Positions 57,531 through 64,000 of a DNA stretch of 64,000 nucleotides are shown piece by piece. Each line of letters begins with the position of its first letter. Position 1 is the first letter of the stretch. Location: contig JAETXT010000002.1 of NCBI GenBank assembly GCA_019188255.1, positions 3,472,001-3,536,000 on the forward strand, in the 5' to 3' direction. The notes under the pieces were generated by a model. The model did not search any database. It had not been told where the DNA came from and was given only the letters and a program-made list of their open reading frames with translations. Position numbers and translations under genes: made by a program. Source of the stretch: Verticillium longisporum. Taxonomy: Eukaryota; Ascomycota; Sordariomycetes; Glomerellales; Plectosphaerellaceae.

Positions 57531-59076
57531 TCAGAATCGCCTGTCGATACTCAACGATTCCAAATCCCTCCCCGAGTCAAAGCCGTCCGAGATGGTGATA
57601 GCGTCCACACGCTTATCGTTGCCCTGAGGCGAGAGCGGGGACATGGGATACCCGCCTTCCTCTGGCGAGCGAGGCATCTTCTCGAAGCCTTTTGAGCCCG
57701 GGATGCTCAACGTCGACTGCCTCGACTTGTTGTTGTTGGTCGAGGACGCTCGGGTCGACATCTGCGACCAGTGGTGCCGGACAAACTTGCTCAGCTTGAG
57801 CACCAGCGGCGGTAACGCCAGCAGACTCGCGCACAAGATGCAGCAGAAGCTCTCAATGATCGACCAGATGACAATGTCCACGTTGTCCCACGTCGTGTCC
57901 AATGTGCCCATGAACATGACGAGGTACTTGAGTCGAATCATGCTGGTGACGCAGGCGCTGTCTCGCGTTAGCATCTTAGCGACAAGACCAAACGACAAGC
58001 TACACAAAACTTACAAAGAGCCCAGGGAAAAGATGATGGCCAGCGCAATCTTCTTCTTCCTCGTCAACTGCAGCTTCAACAACTCGGGTATGGGCAGCGC
58101 CATGATGACGAGGTCTTCGATGATGCTAAAGGCTGCGCCGGCGTAACCGACTGCCGTCATGTTGATGCATGTGCGGTTGTCGTTGCTCCGGTCCCACACC
58201 GAAGACACGGGCATGCACTGGAACGCCACGAGCAGCACGAACAACAGCCCATGCAAGATGAGAAAGGCGATGAAGGCGCGCACCGTCACCAGGAACCACC
58301 GCACCTGGAAGATGCGAGAGAAGAAGAGGAGAATCGACATCTTGGCGAACACCTGGATCAGGATGTACAACATCTGCACCGCGTAGAAGAGCTGCAAGAG
58401 AATCGTCCCATTCTCGGGCGAGACGTGCCAGTAGTGCATGCCGAAACCCAGCTCGGCACTGGCAATCTCGATGCCTGCGAGGCCGGCGAGGAAGACCTGA
58501 AGAGTCAGCGATAGCTCATGGCTCATCTCGAAAGCCGCGAAGAACACTAACAATGGCGGCCAAGACGGTCCAGTCATCCCACCAGAAGCCCGAGGTTGCC
58601 GTCCACCGGGAAAGGAAGCGAAGCCCGACAATGGGAAACGTGACAACCGTGAACACCATGGCGATCGTCTTGACCTCCTTAGACCTCGACGGCCTGGGAT
58701 AGGCGGCGCAAACAGCAGCCTCGACACCGACAGCCTTGACTTGGTCCTCAAAGTGGCAACTCAGTTGCACGCAGTCCGATAGCGCCGACTGCAGAGCAAT
58801 GCTCGGGCATATACACTCTTCCAGAGACTTGATCGAGGCGATGCTGCAGTTGCCTACTTTTATCGTGTCCATCACGCAGGCCATCTACCGTGCACTTGTC
58901 AGCCTTCTTCCGAACTAGGGGGGGGGATTTCCTCCGTGATAGTGGTCGTCACCTACCGCACATTGTGGGATAAGAGCGAGCAATCCCGGTACTGTTTCTG
59001 GAATTTCGACGGCCATCGTCATCGTATTGGACACGGCAAGCCACACTGGCAGCCAGGCTATGTTGAATCGACGCAT
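57531..59076 (-). CDS. CFEM-containing PTH11-like seven-helix receptor (second copy)
   Basis: Exons 59076-58957, 58884-58552, 58496-58015, 57957-57531 (453 aa). Signal peptide at MRRFNIAWLPVWLAV; eight CFEM cysteines (PQC-A, AC, GNC, EC-I-C, DC, SC, VC), partly formed by the first splice. Seven helices follow (FWWDDWTVLAAI at helix 2, GYAGAAFSIIEDLVIMALPIPEL near helix 6, WSIIESFCCILCASLLALP at helix 7) and a Ser/Pro/Asp rich cytoplasmic tail. Same architecture as the gene at 1994-3572 but clearly diverged, so not a recent tandem copy. Ligand unknown. Confidence 0.9.
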
Positions 59077-61156
59077 CGTCGCGCAAGTCGATGTGGAAAC
59101 GAAAGCAGTCGGCAGAAACCAGAAAACGTGCAATAGGTCTGAAACGGAGATGATGCCGGGGAGTGAGGTTTCTTATGACCAGAGGCCCGTCTCGCCACGA
59201 GCGCCCTGGCCTCTCTGTCTAGTAACAAGGTCCCCAAAATGGTGCGCAGCGAGACCCTGGGTGAACCACACTAAACATTGGTCCTCCAACAGCTTTAGCG
59301 TCGCAGGATCCAAAGTTGTCGCGACGAACCGTACCTAGTCTCCACAGCTTCGGAGGCGAGCCACATGGCGTGGCCGGGTAAGGTGCAGCTTTCGCAGACA
59401 AGACCTAGCGTCGTGTCAAAGCGGCCGCCGGGAGTGGCACCCCAATGGAAAAGACGGGAAGCGCATTGTGCGAGGTGCTCTCGGCCAAGAGCCTGGGAGA
59501 GCAGACCAGTCCAATCAAAAGAACCCGTCGGCCAGGGTCATGGGTTTGCAGGACCAGAGCCATCTCCAACGGAGGACTCGATGAGTGCTGGCGGCGCACA
59601 CTGAAGCCCTTTCAGGCATGGTGATCATCTGAAGGTACGCGAGGCGTCGTGATGGTGATAGACTAAAAGGTCTGACCGGCCCCGCTCGCTGACTCGGCTC
59701 GATGTTCATTGCAGCACAATGGGCCACGCTTGCTAGTCGTGGTCGCCCATGTCTCACTCATCCAGGCCTTCCCTCCCTTCCTTGCAACACCTCTAGACCT
59801 TGTACCGAGGCCGTGGCGAGGGTTGCTGCGATCTGGTCCACCGTGCCACAGGCGTTCCCCGCTCGCCAGGAGAACACAGTCCACCACTGGACCGAATGGG
59901 CGGATGATCGACGATAGGCGACTTCTCTTCAAACATTACAGTCCACTCTCAGGGGCGCCGAGGGGCCGCCGGGGATGTTCCCGTTCCGCGTCCCGTCGCA
60001 TTTTCTTCCCCTCCTCCTCCAGGAAAACATAACCACATCGAGTCAAGGTCATCTGACTAAAAAGCTGCGCCAGGGCGAGACCAGTCACAAATCCAGCCAC
60101 GAAGACACCAGACCAATCCAAGACGCAGTGAACGCGAGCAGCCCAGAGTTCCAAACTCTTCCCTCCACATAGAGTTCGCGCTAGAGTTCCTACCACGTCT
60201 CATATGAAAGGGGAACCACAGCACGATCGAGGTACCGGCCGTTCAGGTCCAGTAGGATAAAGCGCCCAACGACGTGAACCTAATCGGTGCCACATGTTCG
60301 GCAGATTTTCCGGTGGCCTCGCGGACTAATCCATCACTGATGAAAGTCGTCACCACCAAGGCCTAATTCGAATGTGCATGAGCTTTGGGCTGAGCCGCGT
60401 ACTCCCCGGGTGTCGGTCGGGAGTCGTGGGAGCTGGAGTTCAAGCGTACCGATTTTGGGAATTCTGTGGTTTTACTAACACGGAAGGAAACAAGCCTCGG
60501 CACCATGGTGTAATCAACCCCGGCCTCTGGTCGTTCAGCTCCCCAAGTCTGCGTAGGTCAAGAATCTTCCCTCAGAGGACAACAATGAAAAAACCTCCCG
60601 GTGTGTCTCTTTCTTGCCCTGGCACTATTTTCCCATCTCATGAGGATGTTAGGCAGCGACTGCATCACAAGAACTCGTGCATGATGGCCTCCTCTCTCGA
60701 TGAACAAGCCGCCAGCATCGAGCAGACCTCATTAATTTGCTTTCGTGATCTGTCGCACATCCAGCATCGTCATGTCGTGACAAAACATTTCAACGACCGA
60801 TACCCGGCCTCGAGGGTTCGTTTCAACCCAAATTAGAGTTTCCGTCCAGCGAGCTCTTCCCTGAAGCTATCCGTCATACCACCTGTCCCTGCAGTCCCGT
60901 CACTGCAGCTCGACGTCTGCCGCTTGAAACCTTAACCATCACTTCTATCTGTGGGAAGGCCACCTTGTCAGTCCTGATGAGCATACAGTACTGCATCACA
61001 TGACCGTAGATCGAAGACGAAATGATTGCCCCGCGCCACGCGCATGAAACATGACAGCCCCTTGAGCCCCCAGCTGCGACTCAACCGTCCATTGCACATT
61101 ATACTGATCACTATTACCCATATTTGCTGCTGATCGTTCGCCAACCCTATCGATCT
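59077..61156. other. Intergenic, no supported gene
   Basis: 2.1 kb. Frames up to 154 codons (60372-60836) show no domain. The plus-strand words near 60505-60535 resemble the reverse complement of 26790-26825 over about 30 bases; a possible old repeat. Confidence 0.4.
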
Positions 61157-62389
61157 TCACCAAGCCAGTAGCTCGCCGAGCCCGTGCTCCTGGAGATACG
61201 CATTGATCCCTCGCTCCGTGTTGTCCCATAGTCCATCACCAATTTTCGGATCCGCCGAAGCGCCGCGCTGCAGCGGAGCGAGCCTGCCCACGGGGAGCAA
61301 GAACCGGCCGGCAAACACCTCGGGCCTGCTCCTCACGTCGGCGGCTGTGGCCGCGAAGAGGGAGTTTCTCGCGCCCTCCACCGGGGTCACGGCGAGGCGC
61401 TGCATCAGCCCCGTGAGCCAGGGCCGGAAGACGCTCGCCATGGCCGGCGTGCGGATCATGCCAGGCGTAACAGCCGTGACGAGTATGGGCGACGACGATG
61501 TGAGAGACTCGTCGCCGTACACTTTGTCGAGGCGGCGCTGCAGATCTCGGGCGTAGAGCGCCGTGGCGAGCTTGGAGACGGCGTAGGCGAACATGTCGAT
61601 GCGGATGAAGATGGGGAACAGCCAGCGGTGGGCCCAGGGGTAGTACGGCACCGGGCTCTCGAGGGCATCGGGGCCGGTGAAGTTGGGCACGTAGCTCGCG
61701 GGGATGAGTTCCGATTGCACGTGTGACGAGACGACGACGATGCGGACGTCAGCATCTGGCAGACGCGCTGTCGATCTGAGGAGGGGGAGCAAGAGGTTGT
61801 TCAGGGCGAAGTGGCCGATGTAGCTGGGATGTCAGGTCTCGCCATCAGGAGGCCAAGCAACAGGCCAGGAGGGGATACTTACTTGACGGCCAGATTGGGC
61901 TCCCAGCCCGAGCCCGAGGTAGGGCGATCCAAGCCCGTGGTGCCGCACGCGTTGTTGACTGCAGACCCATGTCAGCAACAGGGTCACGGGAAGGTATGCT
62001 GAGCTGAGAGCCAGAAGTATGCATACTGATAATGTCCAGTCTCGTCTCGTTTGCCTTGACGTGGTTGGCGGCCGCGACAACAGTCTTGAGATCACTGAGA
62101 TCCAAGCCGACCCAGGCCAACTGTCCCGGCTCGATCTCCGCGTGTCGGTCGTACATCTCGGACATGGCTCGGCGGGCCTTCGACTCGGTGCGAGAGGCCA
62201 TGTAGACCTTGGCGCCGCGCAGGGCGAGCAGCCTGATGGTGTCGTAGCCGATGCCAGAGCTGTTTGGCCGACTGGTCAGAGAGGTGTCGTGGCGATGGTG
62301 GGGAGTTTGACTTACTTCCCCCCCGTGACGAGGGCGACTCTGCCGCGGAGATCGGGGCCATTGGCGAGGAAGTCCCAGGAATCCCTCAT
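61157..62389 (-). CDS. Short-chain dehydrogenase (retinol dehydrogenase-like)
   Basis: Exons 62389-62316, 62259-62027, 61958-61883, 61823-61157 (349 aa). The first splice assembles TGGNSGIG; further landmarks are VYMASRTESKA (basic residue after strand 2, favouring NADP), DLSDLKTV, INNACGT (NNAG-like), VVVSSHVQSE, catalytic YAVSKLA and VTAVTPGMIRTPM-like VTPGMIRTP. Resembles the large fungal group annotated as WW-domain-oxidoreductase or retinol-dehydrogenase-like. Substrate unknown. Confidence 0.92.
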
Positions 62390-63277
62390 TCTTTCGACTT
62401 GCGCCTTGCGTCGTGATCAAGCTAGAGGGATGTGAAGCTGCGATGAACGAACCTTGACGTTGAAAGAGGTAGGTGAAGCGTCAAGGTGAAGGGAGAACTT
62501 GTTATGGACAGGATCGATCTTAAGTACCACCTTTGAACCAGACACATGCATCAGGGGACGGCACCACTCTTCAGAATCTGCCCGCAGCAACAGGCCATCA
62601 TCCGCATCGTTTCCTTCTGGTTCCGCGGCATTCGTCAGGGCAAATGCTGGACATGCCTGTATCTGTATAAGCAGCCATGGGCCAAAAGCAAGGACTCTCC
62701 CACACAAGAGTGACAGCAACAAGCCTGTCCGGATGCACGCCCAAGCATTTGCCGTTTTGGGTCTTCGGCAAGCACGATATCACGCGAAGACCCGGTTCAC
62801 AGCGTCGCTGGGTCAGATACGGACTCTACGCAGACCCCTTTCGCCGCAGGAGGACTCGGGGTGGATACCGGAGGCGGGAGTGGCTCAGGCCGCTCAGCTT
62901 ACGCTGATCATGGCTGGGACCATCAGCGGCCATCGGCGGTTGGCAGTATCTGTTCGGCCGACCGCTTACCGGATTAAGGCAATGCTCTTCTTGGCAGGCG
63001 CGACTGGGTCATCTCCCTGGAGCACGATGATTGGCGATCAAGCAGCCATGGTGGGTAACGCCATGCAGTCAACAGTCAACACGGACAGGAGCATCACCAG
63101 CATCTCCTTCCCAGTTGGCTGTCATATGGGGGTAACTCCTCGAGGTACTTAATCTTGTGCCTCCCCAGATACTCCATCCTACATGGTTGAGCATTTCCCC
63201 AAAAAGGATAATGCTCATTCTCCTGGTTCCTTCATTGATTCCTCTTCATTCTTCTCGGAGTCATCCATCCGTAAGCC
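62390..63277. other. Divergent promoter region
   Basis: Between the SDR and the right-edge transcription-factor-like gene. Open frames up to 217 codons here show no domain. Confidence 0.4.
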
Positions 63278-64000
63278 ATGGCTCCTGGCGGCTTCCAGTT
63301 CGTCCACATCACCAACCCGGCGGAGGCGGCCAACCACCGAAAGAAAGTTCGAGCGCATGCTGCGAGGAACTCCAAGGCCCGGCGTGAGAAGGTTGCCGAG
63401 TTCCAGGCTCAACACCGTGCTCAAGGCCGAGCCCAACACAAGGACGCAGCTGTCGTGGCGTCTGAGACCTCCAGGGCTGACAGGTCTTCGGCTGCCGGGG
63501 GCCAAGTCCTGGAGCCTCTTCCGAGCCCTCTCATTGGGAAGCTGATCCACAGTCCCCAGACTCTGCTGAGCCCGGTCTGGCATGACCCTTTCAACAGCTT
63601 CATCCGCCCCGTGGCTCCATTTGAAGGCTATTTGCTCAAACACTGTGAGTGCGCGGCAGGGCATGAGACCGTATTAACACCTATATGTCTCGCTCAGTGA
63701 CTGACGGCGAGCTCTAGTTATCCAACATGTGGTCATGAGCGACCTCTCTGCCCAACCTTGCTTGCACCACCTCAGCAACGACGCCCTCACGCTTGGCTCT
63801 GCCATCACCTGGACTCAGGAGGCCGCCATCGACGTGGGCATGCTGGCACTTATTCTCCTCGTTGCCTGTCGGAGCCTCGCCAAACTGCAGCACTCGACCA
63901 TCTACGAGCCCGTCGCCTTGCGCTACAAAGCACAGTGTCTGCGATACCTCAGCGACACCATCAGTCGCGAGGGGGACAACGTGAGCGATATGACGATAAC
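63278..64000 (+). CDS. Fungal transcription-factor-like protein (runs off right edge)
   Basis: Exons 63278-63644 and 63718 to the edge. The start FQFVHITNPAEAANHRKKV then RAHAARNSKARREKVAEFQ is the basic leader of a large fungal group annotated as transcription-factor-domain proteins without an N-terminal zinc cluster. The second exon begins the helical middle (VVMSDLSAQPCLHH, ALILLVACRSLAKLQHS, ALRYKAQCLRYLSDTIS). The rest lies outside the window. Most likely a nuclear regulator; target unknown. Confidence 0.75.

Noticed and set aside
60490..60540. Possible repeat pair with 26790-26825 (reverse complement)
   Set aside because: Similarity is confined to about 30 bases with mismatches; not enough to call a repeat by eye.
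62499..63152. 217-codon plus-strand open frame
   Set aside because: Lies in a promoter region, lacks any recognisable segment and overlaps minus frames.
1..64000. CRISPR array, bacterial operon or phage-type feature
   Set aside because: The whole window reads as spliced fungal nuclear DNA; no spaced repeats or bacterial gene organisation seen.

Overview
The window is nuclear DNA of a filamentous ascomycete, most likely a plant-associated Sordariomycete. Genes carry short introns (about 45-90 bases, GT-AG). The families are typical of that group: GH11 xylanase, PL3 pectate lyase, CFEM-PTH11 receptors, a Zn2Cys6 regulator, RTC1/SEA2 and a UVRAG/Vps38-like protein. I did not try to name the genus. 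All exon joins were made by eye from splice signals and reading frame.

Layout. 1-128 is the start of a GH11 xylanase that runs off the left edge. 1994-3572 is a CFEM-PTH11 receptor, and 5416-5487 a tRNA-Glu(CTC). 5684-16710 looks like a co-regulated gene block: a broken APC permease and a secreted protein of an unnamed fungal family are divergent from one promoter; a hexokinase-like kinase and a Zn2Cys6 regulator are divergent from a second; glucosamine-6-phosphate deaminase starts at a third. These three promoters each hold one exact copy of the 14-mer CCCGGCAAACCCGG plus related CCGG half-sites. I infer a substrate-induced, probably amino-sugar, catabolic cluster with its own regulator.

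17056-24476 holds a glycine-rich protein, a decayed SF1 helicase gene bracketed by a diverged 121-base inverted repeat, and a PL3 pectate lyase. 24.5-27.7 kb has no gene I can support. 27.7-42 kb has an M6-like metalloprotease, a monocarboxylate-type MFS transporter, an HHE (hemerythrin-like) protein, a Ctr copper transporter and RTC1/SEA2 (GATOR2). 42.4-44.3 kb is the Vps38/UVRAG-like gene, convergent with RTC1. 45-52.5 kb is rich in secreted proteins of unknown function (four, with one ankyrin-like gene among them). 53.4-62.4 kb has two short-chain dehydrogenases, a type II Golgi-type glycosyltransferase and a second CFEM-PTH11 receptor. A fungal transcription-factor-like gene runs off the right edge.

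Quality note. Several otherwise intact genes (MFS transporter, copper transporter, RTC1 twice) each need one extra base, usually in a short C run, to stay in frame. The permease and helicase also carry in-frame TAG stops. The first pattern looks like assembly error; the second looks like real decay. Raw reads would separate the two.
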